A stretch of DNA of 64,000 nucleotides from Planctomycetota bacterium (GTDB lineage: Bacteria > Planctomycetota > Phycisphaerae > Sedimentisphaerales > Anaerohalosphaeraceae). The DNA is taken from the NCBI GenBank assembly GCA_029552545.1, contig JAKPDO010000006.1:62001-126000 (forward strand), read 5' to 3'. Below are positions 17,833-26,883 of the stretch, piece after piece. Positions within the stretch are counted from its first letter, which is position 1, and each line of letters starts with the position of its first letter. The notes under the pieces are model-generated. The model saw nothing but the letters and a program-made list of their open reading frames with translations, was not told the origin of the DNA and searched no databases. A program made the translations under genes and the position numbers.

Positions 17833-17941
17833 GGTAGGGGTTTTGCCAGGGACACTAACAAAACTTACTACAGAAGAAGAATTGCCCGCCGCTGATTTTT
17901 CTTTTGCTTTTTGATGTTTTGCCTGCTCGATGAGGGAGCCG

Positions 17942-20900
17942 CTACGGCATCGGCAGCAGATTTTCCCAGCGAACGACCCAGAGGCCGTTGTTCGGGAACC
18001 CCGGTGCATGGCGTTTGGGGCCTTCGTCCCAGCCGGCGGCCATCATCGCCGTCGCGGTCAGCAGGCCGCCGTTGCCCGGCAGATACAGCGGCAGATTTTC
18101 CCGCTGATAGTTGTGCCCGTTGGGCCAGTAGAGATTCTTTTTGGATTCGATAAAGAAGGCGTCCACGGCCAGTTCGGGCAGCCCAACGCGGGCGGCGGTC
18201 ATCGCCAGCATCGGATAATCCCAGCCCCAGGTATCCGGCCAGTGCCATTCGGCATAGACCCATTGAGCCGTTCGACGCATGATGTCTTCCTGAACCAGCG
18301 GGGTTTTCGGCAGCACCCCCAGCGCCGCCAGCATCGACGGATGATCGGTCAGATTCGTATAGGGCTCCGGTTCCACGGCGGTGTAGATTCCGTCGCGGAC
18401 CGGCAGGGCGGACAGATGGTTCATCACGCGGTCCCATTTTTCTTCGCGGGGCAGGCCGAGCCGCTGCCGCCACTGCTGAGCGGTGTTCAGCCCCCAGTAC
18501 CAATAGCATAATTCAAAGGTCGGATTCCACGTGTCGGCGTATTTGTAGTTTTCCTGAGCCGGAATCACGGGCGGACCGAGGACATACCGCTTTTGCTTTT
18601 CGTCCCAGTGGGCAAAGTCCGCCATAAAGCGGGCCGTTTCGAAGACAATCTCTTTGAATTTGTTCAGCGTGTCTGCATTCGGTTTCTGACGGTACACCAG
18701 TTCTGCAAAATAAATCGGATGCGGCTGCTGCCAAATCAGAAGCGGTCCAATGCCGGAGGGGGAGTCCTGCCCGTCAGGGCTTGTCATCTTGGGCCAGCGC
18801 GCCCCTTCATAGCCCTGTCGGCGGGCGATGGCCCGGGCGGCTGGCAGTATCTCCTGATACCAATTCATGGCGGCCTCCAGCATCGGCAGGCGATTCCACA
18901 GGGCAAAATGCACGCTGTGCCACCAATGCATCTCCAGATGAAACTTGCCGAACCAGCTGTTGCAGGTCAGCCCCGTTTCCTGCGGCGGATATTTCTGGAC
19001 GGACTGGATGGCCGTCAGATATTGCGAAAGAACAATCCGCCGCTCCAGATCTTTCCAGCGCGGGTCTTTGCTCAGGGACAGGTCGATGGCGCCGCCGGTT
19101 TCCCAGAACGTTTTCCAATGGCGTCGGGCGGCGGCCCGCACGGTGTCGAAATCCGTTGCGCGGAGGGGACTGTCCTGCTCCTGAAACAGCACAAGACCCT
19201 CGAGGGTGCCGCCCGAATGTTTCGGCTGCCAGAGATAGTGATGTTCAGCGGTCTTTTGCCAATCCCCTCCGCCGGACAGAATCGTTGTGCACAGGTACCG
19301 CTTGGAATCTATCACCCGTTCAAAGCGGAATTGCCTGTCGTTTTCCTTTTTAAGAATGGTTGTGTGTTTGTCCGGGCTGTTCCAGTCCGCCGGGTCGGTG
19401 CCCCAGGTGCCCGCGGCATAGGGGAATCGGATTTGGACGCGGAGTCTTCCGCTTTCCAGCAGGGGCGAATCAATGTGAAATGCGATGATGTCCTGTTCAG
19501 GGTGCACACAGGTTTGGACGTGAACCGGCAGCCCTTCGATTGTAAAGGTACTGTCCAGAAGCCCTTCCCAGAGGTTCAGGGTTTGTTCGATGTTTTGAAT
19601 CTCTTCTAATGAAACCGGCGTGCCGTCGGCTTTCTGCAGAACCAGCCCAATCAGCCCGAGGGTGATTTGGTGCGGATTCGCCCGCAGGTAGTCCGCGGCC
19701 GGCCCTCTCTGGTTGCTGTTGTAGGGCACCAGCCGGCCGTAGGTGTCAATCTGGACAAATGTATCCTCCAGTTTGAAGCCCGCAGTGTTGGGGAACGAGT
19801 GCCATCCCCATTCAGCCATCGTTGTCAGCGGGATGCCTTTGGCGTAGGCCTGCGGAAAAGTCTGCAGGCCGGTGATGTCGGCGGTAAAAGCGAACCGTCC
19901 GTTCCCGACGGACAAGGGCGAAAACTCATGGAAGCGGTCCAGTCGGACATTGTGTCGGCTCACGAGGGCCTGCCGGTCAATTTTGCCGAATGGGTCGCCG
20001 CCCCGGGCCAAATATTCGAGATAGTCTTCGAGGCAGCTAAAGCCGTCGTCATCGGGGTCGGCATTGGAGTCGGAGAAATCGCCGGCCGGAGAATGAGGGT
20101 TGAGGTGATGAATGACTTCCCACCAGTCCGGCAGGCCGTCTCCATCGGAGTCGGGTGCGGCCGGACCGCCTTTTAATGTAGGATAGCCGCCGACGTCGTC
20201 CTGCGAATCAATGATGCCGGGCAGTCCGTCTTTGCTGCCGCGATAGGTAAAGGAGCGCTGCCGCACCTCCCGGACAATCCGTTCGTCGATGGCATCGCGT
20301 TTGGGCCGAACGGCGCCGACATCGTCGAGCACCTTTTCGAGCAGCTCATCGGCGGAGCAGGTCGTCACATAAGATGGGAAAAACGGCTCGTTGCTTCGAA
20401 TGTCTGCTTCCTGAGCATAATTGGGCGAAACCCCTTTCCAGTTGTCCGCATCGTATTGCGGGTATCCTTCCATTTTGTTGCCGGACAGGTAAAACTTTTG
20501 CGGATTGCCGGTCTTCATTTGGTCCCCGTCGGGACGCATCAGAAGAAAATGTTTGGTTGCCGGACCTGGCAGATAGAGATTGTTGACAAAATTGCAGCGA
20601 TAAACGCCGCCGTCAGTTGTTCGATGATGCCAGTTATAAACAATATTGTTCCGAATATCACAGAATCCTTCGTATTGGCCGTCTTGTCCGAGTCCTCCTG
20701 CCAGCGACCAGTTCCGTCCGGCACAATGGGCGAGCAGGTTGTGATGAAAACTGCCGATGTTTCCGCTGATGGAGCCCGCAAATGAATGTTTGCCGTAGTG
20801 ATAGGAGTTGTGCAGGGCCTCTGAGATGATATTGCGGGAAAAGGTGATGTTTTTGGCGCCGCGGGTGCTGACTCCCTCATCCAGACTCCAGCTGATAGAA

Positions 20901-22303
20901 CAGTGGTCGATGATGCAGTGATCACAGCCGGCCATCCCCATCCCGTCCAGCGGCTTCTTGGCGGAATCGCCGACGCGGGTCCGAATAAAGCGGATGACGG
21001 CATCGGTGGTGTTGTACATTCCGAAGGGGTATCGGGCCAGGCAGATGCCGTCGCCAGGGGCGGTCTGGCCCGCCACATACACATCGCCTCCGTCCGGCGG
21101 GATAGTCAAACTGTTCTTAAGGAAGATGGTGCCGCCGACCCGGAAGATGATGACGCGCGGCCCTTTTTCCACTTCGAGGGCCTTGCGGAGCGAACCGTCG
21201 ATGACCGGCTCGCCGGCCTGGGGGTCGTAGTCATCCAGCGTGGTGACGGCAATGACGCGTCCGCCGCGTCCAGCGCGGGCGAAGCGTCCGTACCCCTCCG
21301 CCGAGGGAAAGGCCAGCCGGCGAACCCGGAAACTCCAGACAGAGCCCTTTCGAATCGTGCCGTCTTCGGAAACGGCATCCACCCGCCAGAAGTAGGTGTC
21401 TTTGCTGTGGAGATTTTCGGCGGGAAACGCGGTTTGTCCGGCGGGCAGGCGCCCTTTGTAAATTGCTGAATCGGTTAAAGAGGCCTTTTCGACGGATAAG
21501 CGGTCTGTGCCGAGATACACATCATAAAAAGCGGCCCCCTCAGCGGCGGACCATTGTAATTCCGTGCGGCCTTTGCCGGCTGAGCCGGGGCCCGGATGGT
21601 CATTGTGCGCAAAGACGTGGAAATCCCCGTCCGCCGGCGTCGGATTCTCCGGGGTGCTGCCGGGGGCATACGGGCGGTCGATTTCAAAGCTGTTTAAAAC
21701 CGCCGTGCAAATCTGTTCCTCCGGCTTTCCCGTCGGTTCCAAATCAATCATCACCGGTTTGCCGTCTTCGACGGTGATTTCGAAAAAGGCCGTTGTGATG
21801 AGCCGGTCATCTGCGGCGGCCTGTGTGGGCTGGATTGTCCGGAGCGTCTGACCGTTGAGGCGGATTCGGCAGGGGCTGATGGTTTTTCCGAACCGCTCCG
21901 CCGGCCAGGGGGCGTTGTGATACGTCAACAGGGTATGCCGACCGGGAGAAAGCCCCTCCAGCGTCATCCGGATGGTGCCGCCGGCAAAACTCGGGTGCGT
22001 ATTTTTCCCATCCTCTTTCTGCGCATACAGGCAGTCCATCGCCAATTTGTAGCCCTTCAGGCCGTCTTTGTTGTGCCAGCCGATGGTCAGCTTCGTACCC
22101 GCAGGCGGCTCAAGCAGCTCAAACGAGATTTTGACATTGCCGAAAGACCGGCGGAAACCCTCTTCAGGCCGCCAGGACTCAAATCCAGCGGCGGTTGAAT
22201 CCCGCCGTACATCCAGGTCAATCCGAAGCGGCTGAGCGGACGAGGAAGATGGAAATACAAACAGACAAACCAGCCAGAACCAACATTGCTTTCTTGTGTT
22301 CAT
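17942..22303 (-). CDS. Bifunctional pectate lyase / six-hairpin glycosidase fusion, exported
   Basis: A 1453-residue protein. I chose ATG 22303 (MNTRKQCWFWLVCLFVFPSSSSAQ), which gives a proper signal peptide and has AAAGGTG upstream. Order: N-terminal beta-sandwich (25-212); FN3-like domain (225-328; FYDVYLGTD ... TYFWRVDAV); beta-helix pectate lyase (330-690; FPSAEGYGRFARAGRGG, VAGQTAPGDGI, DHCSISWSLDEG); calcium-binding linker (about 718-768; DSDGDGLPDWWE, DPDDDGFSCLEDY); and a helical six-hairpin glycosidase-like half (about 780-1453) with SVGNGRFAFTADITG, GKFHLEMHWWHSVHFALWNR and YADTWNPTFELCYWYWG. The second half resembles GH65/GH95-like (alpha/alpha)6 enzymes, but its family is unassigned. 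It lies 49 bases after the PL1 gene on the same strand, so the two are probably co-transcribed. Confidence 0.85.
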   Translation of the reverse strand: MNTRKQCWFWLVCLFVFPSSSSAQPLRIDLDVRRDSTAAGFESWRPEEGFRRSFGNVKISFELLEPPAGTKLTIGWHNKDGLKGYKLAMDCLYAQKEDGKNTHPSFAGGTIRMTLEGLSPGRHTLLTYHNAPWPAERFGKTISPCRIRLNGQTLRTIQPTQAAADDRLITTAFFEITVEDGKPVMIDLEPTGKPEEQICTAVLNSFEIDRPYAPGSTPENPTPADGDFHVFAHNDHPGPGSAGKGRTELQWSAAEGAAFYDVYLGTDRLSVEKASLTDSAIYKGRLPAGQTAFPAENLHSKDTYFWRVDAVSEDGTIRKGSVWSFRVRRLAFPSAEGYGRFARAGRGGRVIAVTTLDDYDPQAGEPVIDGSLRKALEVEKGPRVIIFRVGGTIFLKNSLTIPPDGGDVYVAGQTAPGDGICLARYPFGMYNTTDAVIRFIRTRVGDSAKKPLDGMGMAGCDHCIIDHCSISWSLDEGVSTRGAKNITFSRNIISEALHNSYHYGKHSFAGSISGNIGSFHHNLLAHCAGRNWSLAGGLGQDGQYEGFCDIRNNIVYNWHHRTTDGGVYRCNFVNNLYLPGPATKHFLLMRPDGDQMKTGNPQKFYLSGNKMEGYPQYDADNWKGVSPNYAQEADIRSNEPFFPSYVTTCSADELLEKVLDDVGAVRPKRDAIDERIVREVRQRSFTYRGSKDGLPGIIDSQDDVGGYPTLKGGPAAPDSDGDGLPDWWEVIHHLNPHSPAGDFSDSNADPDDDGFSCLEDYLEYLARGGDPFGKIDRQALVSRHNVRLDRFHEFSPLSVGNGRFAFTADITGLQTFPQAYAKGIPLTTMAEWGWHSFPNTAGFKLEDTFVQIDTYGRLVPYNSNQRGPAADYLRANPHQITLGLIGLVLQKADGTPVSLEEIQNIEQTLNLWEGLLDSTFTIEGLPVHVQTCVHPEQDIIAFHIDSPLLESGRLRVQIRFPYAAGTWGTDPADWNSPDKHTTILKKENDRQFRFERVIDSKRYLCTTILSGGGDWQKTAEHHYLWQPKHSGGTLEGLVLFQEQDSPLRATDFDTVRAAARRHWKTFWETGGAIDLSLSKDPRWKDLERRIVLSQYLTAIQSVQKYPPQETGLTCNSWFGKFHLEMHWWHSVHFALWNRLPMLEAAMNWYQEILPAARAIARRQGYEGARWPKMTSPDGQDSPSGIGPLLIWQQPHPIYFAELVYRQKPNADTLNKFKEIVFETARFMADFAHWDEKQKRYVLGPPVIPAQENYKYADTWNPTFELCYWYWGLNTAQQWRQRLGLPREEKWDRVMNHLSALPVRDGIYTAVEPEPYTNLTDHPSMLAALGVLPKTPLVQEDIMRRTAQWVYAEWHWPDTWGWDYPMLAMTAARVGLPELAVDAFFIESKKNLYWPNGHNYQRENLPLYLPGNGGLLTATAMMAAGWDEGPKRHAPGFPNNGLWVVRWENLLPMP

Positions 22304-22352
22304 ACGCACCTTTTTTTTATGAGTGGATTCACGGGTTGATACAAAGCGGTTT

Positions 22353-24449
22353 TCAGGGAGTTTCTGCGAGCCAGTTTTGGGCCATTCGGGCAAAGACGGA
22401 CAGGTCGATGCGGCCGCCGTTTATTTCCCAGCCGGCTTCGTGCAGCCACTGTTCAGCCAGGCAGGACAGGTCTTCCAGATCGACTTGCCCGCTGCCGGTA
22501 AAATCCCCATACAGCCAGTCCCGCGTCAGGCGTTCGGCCTCGAGCGGACGCTTGGCGAACGAAGGGCCGGACCAGGAGACGGCCGGATTCGCCGTGCCGC
22601 GGGTGAAGCATTCGACCCGAATCGGATGCAGACCGGCTTGAAGCAGGATGGAGCCGGCGGTCTCCTGCGGGCCGTGGACTCCGTCATTATCGACGACTTC
22701 GATGGAATGGACAAATAGACGGCTTCCGTCGGAGGTGCTGACAAAAAAGGTGTACCAGCCGTCTTCGGGAACGTTCAGATAACCTTCCAGCACCGCCCCG
22801 AAGGGAGGCGGGACCGACAGGGTGCTGAGATTGAAATCGCTGACGGCTCCTTTCGCTGTGGGGGACAGGGAGTCAAAATCCGGCAGGAACGACCAGCTGC
22901 CCGGATAGATTCGACAGGCCAGTCCCGGCCCGCGGGCGGCCGGCGCAACCGGCGTCATTGCCGGACGGATTTCGACAAAACCCAGGGCGGCGGAGTCGGA
23001 ACTGCCCGGCGCCTGAGCAATTGTCAGCCGGCCGTCTGAAACCCGCACTGCCGCCTGATATTCGTCATAATCCCACAGAACGGCCCCATCCGGATCTTCG
23101 AACAGGATGCCTTCGAGCAGGACGCTGTTGAGTCGCGGGATGTTGTTTTCGGGAAAGATGTTTCTCGGGTCGCCCGGGTCGCCGCACATCAGGGTGATGT
23201 GGTACCAGCCGTTCGGGAGGGCGATTTCCCAGAAGCGGCTGGCGGAGGCGGTTGTGAGGAAGGCGTTGCGGCGAAAATCGGCATCGACCGGCACCAGGTA
23301 GGTTTCGCCTTCTTTGGTGGTGCGTGTCTGACGCCAGAAGGCGTTGGCGGTGTTGTCGGCGTTCCATCCGTAGGTGTATCCGTTTCCGCGGCTGGCGAAT
23401 GCGGCGCCGGTATCGGAGAGCATGCCTTTGACGTCCGGGGCGGTTGCGGGCCGGAAGTTGATGCGAATGACCGGCGGTCCCGTCCATTTGTCAAACCCGC
23501 CCGGGCCGGCTTTGGATTGGACCAGGGCCGGCACCTGGGCCGCAGGGTTCAGGACATACGGATACGGCGGGACAAAATCGTTTCCGCTGGCGACGGCCAG
23601 CCCCGTCATCGAATCGAGGATGCAGCCGACGGCTTCCACCAATCCGCCGGAGGTTTCGTAGTAGGCGTCTTTGCCCTGCTGGAAGTACAGGTTTTCCAGC
23701 CGCATTCGGGTCAGAGAGCGCGGCAGCATCCCGTAGCTGCGCAGCCCCAGCAGCCAGCAGTTAAAGACATGCACATCCGCCCACTCGCCGGTTACATTCC
23801 GCTGGGTGGTGTTGTCAAACCAGCAGTGGTGAAAGGTGTAAGTGCCTATCGGACTTCCGCTGCTGGGGCCGTTGGCGATGGCGGTTTTGTTGTGATGGCT
23901 GAAAATCGTCCAGGAGACCGTGACGTATCCGGAGGCATAGGTCATATCCAGCAGCCCGTCCCCGGCGCGGCTCAGATGACAATGGTCAATCCAGACGTGA
24001 TGGGTGTTTCGCAGGGCGATTGCGTCATAATCATTCAGTTTTCCGTCATAGTCGCCCATCATATAATAATCGCGGAGTGTCAGATTTTTGATGATGATGT
24101 TGCTGACGCCGTTGAGATTGAGCCCATGGTTGATGAGGGCGGCGTCGTTGCCAATGCCAATGAGGGTTTTGTTGCTTTTGACGGTGACGGTTCCCGGCGT
24201 TGGGGAAACAATCGGGCAGGCAATCTGGATGATATACCGATCGGTTTGTCCGGCGTAATATTTCAGGTCAGCCAGGGTCGTGACAGTTACGACCGTTCCT
24301 CCTGCTCCGCCGGTGGTTCCGCCGGCCAGATACTGACTGCCTTGCCCGTCGAGGGCGGCAAAGCCGATGGGCCGGTCTGAGGAGAAGGCAGCCGAAGCAG
24401 TCAGGAGAACCAGTGTGAAAAACAGCCGCTGATATGTTTGTTCTTTCAT
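22353..24449 (-). CDS. PL1 pectate lyase with malectin-like, PA14 and dockerin-like modules
   Basis: A 698-residue exported protein. ATG 24449 is preceded by GGGGAC; an upstream ATG at 24470 is possible but less well placed. The PL1 domain (about 30-300) starts GFAALDGQGSQYLAGGTTGG and shows NKTLIGIG, NIIIKNLTLRDY, DAIALRNTHHVWIDHCHLS, HHNKTAIANGPSS and QRNVTGEWADVHVFNCW. A malectin-like sandwich (about 340-515), a PA14 domain (about 525-645) and a terminal dockerin-like pair (GDFTGSGQVDLEDL, then INGGRIDLSVF) follow. It cleaves homogalacturonan by beta-elimination with calcium. It is the first gene of a two-gene minus-strand unit with the fusion enzyme and is divergent from the esterase-kdu operon. 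Confidence 0.9.
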   Translation of the reverse strand: MKEQTYQRLFFTLVLLTASAAFSSDRPIGFAALDGQGSQYLAGGTTGGAGGTVVTVTTLADLKYYAGQTDRYIIQIACPIVSPTPGTVTVKSNKTLIGIGNDAALINHGLNLNGVSNIIIKNLTLRDYYMMGDYDGKLNDYDAIALRNTHHVWIDHCHLSRAGDGLLDMTYASGYVTVSWTIFSHHNKTAIANGPSSGSPIGTYTFHHCWFDNTTQRNVTGEWADVHVFNCWLLGLRSYGMLPRSLTRMRLENLYFQQGKDAYYETSGGLVEAVGCILDSMTGLAVASGNDFVPPYPYVLNPAAQVPALVQSKAGPGGFDKWTGPPVIRINFRPATAPDVKGMLSDTGAAFASRGNGYTYGWNADNTANAFWRQTRTTKEGETYLVPVDADFRRNAFLTTASASRFWEIALPNGWYHITLMCGDPGDPRNIFPENNIPRLNSVLLEGILFEDPDGAVLWDYDEYQAAVRVSDGRLTIAQAPGSSDSAALGFVEIRPAMTPVAPAARGPGLACRIYPGSWSFLPDFDSLSPTAKGAVSDFNLSTLSVPPPFGAVLEGYLNVPEDGWYTFFVSTSDGSRLFVHSIEVVDNDGVHGPQETAGSILLQAGLHPIRVECFTRGTANPAVSWSGPSFAKRPLEAERLTRDWLYGDFTGSGQVDLEDLSCLAEQWLHEAGWEINGGRIDLSVFARMAQNWLAETP

Positions 24450-24507
24450 ATGTTTGTCCCCAAGATTCATCCGCCGCTAAAAGGGGTTCAGCATTACCCC
24501 TCGTCTT

Positions 24508-24513
24508 ATTATA
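24508..24513 (-). promoter_or_regulatory. Probable -10 element of the PL1 gene
   Basis: A perfect TATAAT on the minus strand, about 58 bases upstream of the PL1 start. The -35 region (CTTTCC at 17-base spacing) matches poorly, so an activator may be needed. Confidence 0.35.
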
Positions 24514-24629
24514 TTGGTTCGGACATTTCGGGAAAGGCGGGCGAAGAAGTTTTTGGTTATTTTTGCGCAATTTGTCTTTTTCTGCTGCACAAAATTGCTG
24601 CCAGCGGCGACAACGTGTCCTGTTTTTTC

Positions 24630-24670
24630 CGGTTCGAACCGTTGTTGAATGGCGCGGTTTGTGGTAGGAT
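24630..24670 (+). promoter_or_regulatory. Promoter with abutting perfect palindrome, upstream of the esterase-kdu operon
   Basis: A -35 TTGTTG (24642-24647), 17-base spacer and -10 TAGGAT (24665-24670) are visible. A perfect 12-bp palindrome CGGTTCGAACCG (24630-24641) ends directly at the -35, a typical place for an operator. Transcription would begin near 24677, which makes the ATG at 24680 leaderless and supports the ATG at 24710 as the true start. Confidence 0.5.
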
Positions 24671-24709
24671 AGACACCCTATGTTTGCGATGATTTTTGGG
24701 AGAAGAAAG

Positions 24710-25684
24710 ATGGGATATTGGCTGGGCGTCTGGATTATGGGCATCGGAGCAGCTCTTTGTGCGGCGGAAAGTCCGCAGGCGGACTGTGTGGTTTTTCCAC
24801 TCTGGCAGGAAACCATCCCCGGGGCTCTGGGGTCGGAGGAAAAGGATAAGCCGATGCTGTATGTGTATCTGCCGAGTGATGCACCTGCCCCGACGCCGGC
24901 TGTGGTCATTTGTCCGGGCGGGGGATATGCCCATCTTGCGATGGACCACGAAGGCAGGGAGATTGCCGAACGGCTGCGGCGGGAAAACATTGCGGCCATT
25001 GTTCTGAAGTACCGCCTGCCGGGCGACGGCTATCGGCATCCAATTCCAATTCTGGATGCGCGGCGGGCGATTCAGACGGTGCGGTTTCATGCCCGCGACT
25101 GGAACATCCATCCGGACCGAATCGGAATTCTGGGTTTTTCGGCAGGCGGTCATCTGGCCTCGACGTCCGGGACCTTTTTTGAAGAGATCGCCCTGTCGTC
25201 GGCCGGAAAGGACGCCGTGGGTTCCGTGTCCTATCGGCCGAATTTTCTGGTGCTGGTGTATCCGGTGATTTCAATGCAGGACGAATGGACGCATCGGGGC
25301 TCCCGGGCCAATCTTCTGGGGCCTGAGCCGCCGCAGGAACTGATTGAGCGGCTGTCCAATGAGCGGCAGATTACGAAGGATACACCGCCGACTTTTTTAA
25401 TCCATGCGGACGATGACAAGACGGTTTTGCCGGAAAACAGCATCCTCTTTTATCAGGGGCTGCGGAAGGCGGGCATTCCAGCGGAGCTGCATATTTACCG
25501 CAAGGGCGGGCACGGATTCGGGACGCGGCCGACGGCCGGTCCGGCGGCCGGCTGGCTGGAGGACTGCCTGAAGTGGATGAAGCAGATGGGATTTCTCCCG
25601 ACGGAACAGCCGGCATCGGAGACGAAAACAACGTCTCTTTTATTCTTAATGGAACAGACCGACGAATCGGAAGCAGAATCCTGA
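24710..25684 (+). CDS. Alpha/beta-hydrolase esterase (BD-FAE/acetyl-esterase type), exported
   Basis: A 324-residue protein from ATG 24710 (GGGAG upstream; signal peptide MGYWLGVWIMGIGAALCAA). ATGs at 24680 and 24689 are also in frame. Family features: oxyanion loop CPGGGYAHLA, nucleophile elbow GFSAGGHLAS, Asp in HADDDKTVLPEN and His in YRKGGHGFG. Such enzymes remove acetyl or feruloyl esters from plant polysaccharides. It is the first gene of an operon with DUF4861, kduI, kduD, kdgK and DUF72 (gaps of 14-29 bases), so it probably deacetylates pectin fragments in the periplasm. The exact ester is unknown. Confidence 0.87.
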   Translation: MGYWLGVWIMGIGAALCAAESPQADCVVFPLWQETIPGALGSEEKDKPMLYVYLPSDAPAPTPAVVICPGGGYAHLAMDHEGREIAERLRRENIAAIVLKYRLPGDGYRHPIPILDARRAIQTVRFHARDWNIHPDRIGILGFSAGGHLASTSGTFFEEIALSSAGKDAVGSVSYRPNFLVLVYPVISMQDEWTHRGSRANLLGPEPPQELIERLSNERQITKDTPPTFLIHADDDKTVLPENSILFYQGLRKAGIPAELHIYRKGGHGFGTRPTAGPAAGWLEDCLKWMKQMGFLPTEQPASETKTTSLLFLMEQTDESEAES

Positions 25685-25713
25685 ACAGCTGGAAACAAGA
25701 AGAGAGGTGAACT

Positions 25714-26862
25714 ATGAAGTCGAAGGTGTTTTTGACGGCGGGATTGATTGTATTCGCAGGGGCCTGCCGGGCCCAGTCGGAGATTCGCGTTGCCGTTGTC
25801 AATCCAACCCAAATCCTGCGAGTCCAGGAGAGCATCGAACTGGATTGGGCGGATATCCAAAAACGGCTGGCGGACCTGAAGCCGGACGAAACGGCTGTGT
25901 TGGATGCCTCAACGCGGCAGCCGCTGCGCACGCAGGTCCTGCAGATTGACGGCCGCACGACCCTGCTTTTCCAGACGGATTTGCAGCCGGGGCAGAAAAA
26001 AGAATTCATTCTGCTCAAACGCCCGGAGGGGATGACGGAGCCCGATTCGCCGGCTCGGACGTATTGCCGATTTATTCCGGAGCGCAAGGACGATTTCGGC
26101 TGGGAAAACGACAAGGCGGCGTACCGGATGTACGGCCCGGCATTGGAGTATGAGACCATCACCAACGGGATTGACGCCTGGGGCAAATGCGTGCCGTATC
26201 CGGTCATCGACAAATTCATCCGCGATTACAATGAAAAGCAGATTCCTTATCATTATGACCACGGTGAAGGCGGGGATTTTTACAAAGTCGGCAACACCCT
26301 CGGCTGCGGCGGTCTGGCCCCGTTTGTGGACGGGAAAGTCTGCCTGCCCCGCAATTTTGTCCAGTGGAAGATTCTGGCCAACGGCCCGCTTCGTTCCGTC
26401 TTTGAGCTGACGTATCGCCCGTGGCAGGCCGGCCCCTATACCGTCAGCGAAGTCAAGCGGATTTCGATTGATTTGGGCAGCAACCTAAGCCGCATCGAGT
26501 GTACCTACAGCTGTTCCCAGACGGATACCCTGCCGCTGGCGGCGGGCATTGTCCTGCGGGAAACCAGTCAGCAGACCTGGAAGGTCCCGCAGGGCATTGC
26601 CTACTGGCTGCCGACGGATTTCATCAGCGGCCATATGGGCTGCGGAGTTGTCTTCGGGGCCGGCTGGGCGGTAGAGCCGACAGAGGCCGACGGACATCTT
26701 CTCCTGACGCTTTCCCACAAGATTGCCAAGCCGGTGGTGTATTATGCCGGTTCCTGCTGGGATAAAAATGAACAGTTCAATACATTTGAAAAATGGCAGC
26801 AGTATCTGAAGACATTCAAGCAGCGGCTGGACAATCCGGTCGCAGTGGAATGGCTGCCGTAA
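25714..26862 (+). CDS. DUF4861 family protein, exported
   Basis: A 382-residue protein with a signal peptide (MKSKVFLTAGLIVFAGACRAQ) and AGAGGTG before the start. Conserved blocks include WENDKAAYRMYGPALEYE, GIDAWGKCVPYPVID, YHYDHGEGGDFYKVGNTLGCGG and PFVDGKVCLP, matching DUF4861 proteins found in uronate-polysaccharide loci. The fold is expected to be a beta-sandwich. A role in handling unsaturated galacturonides is inferred from its position between the esterase and kduI; no reaction is established here. Confidence 0.8.
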   Translation: MKSKVFLTAGLIVFAGACRAQSEIRVAVVNPTQILRVQESIELDWADIQKRLADLKPDETAVLDASTRQPLRTQVLQIDGRTTLLFQTDLQPGQKKEFILLKRPEGMTEPDSPARTYCRFIPERKDDFGWENDKAAYRMYGPALEYETITNGIDAWGKCVPYPVIDKFIRDYNEKQIPYHYDHGEGGDFYKVGNTLGCGGLAPFVDGKVCLPRNFVQWKILANGPLRSVFELTYRPWQAGPYTVSEVKRISIDLGSNLSRIECTYSCSQTDTLPLAAGIVLRETSQQTWKVPQGIAYWLPTDFISGHMGCGVVFGAGWAVEPTEADGHLLLTLSHKIAKPVVYYAGSCWDKNEQFNTFEKWQQYLKTFKQRLDNPVAVEWLP

Positions 26863-26883
26863 CCCTTTTGTCGAAAGGATGCT

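Noticed and set aside
17184-17837. 217-codon frame ending in DSRLRGNDQG
   Set aside because: Out-of-frame shadow of the GH43 gene that runs into the REP-like palindrome.
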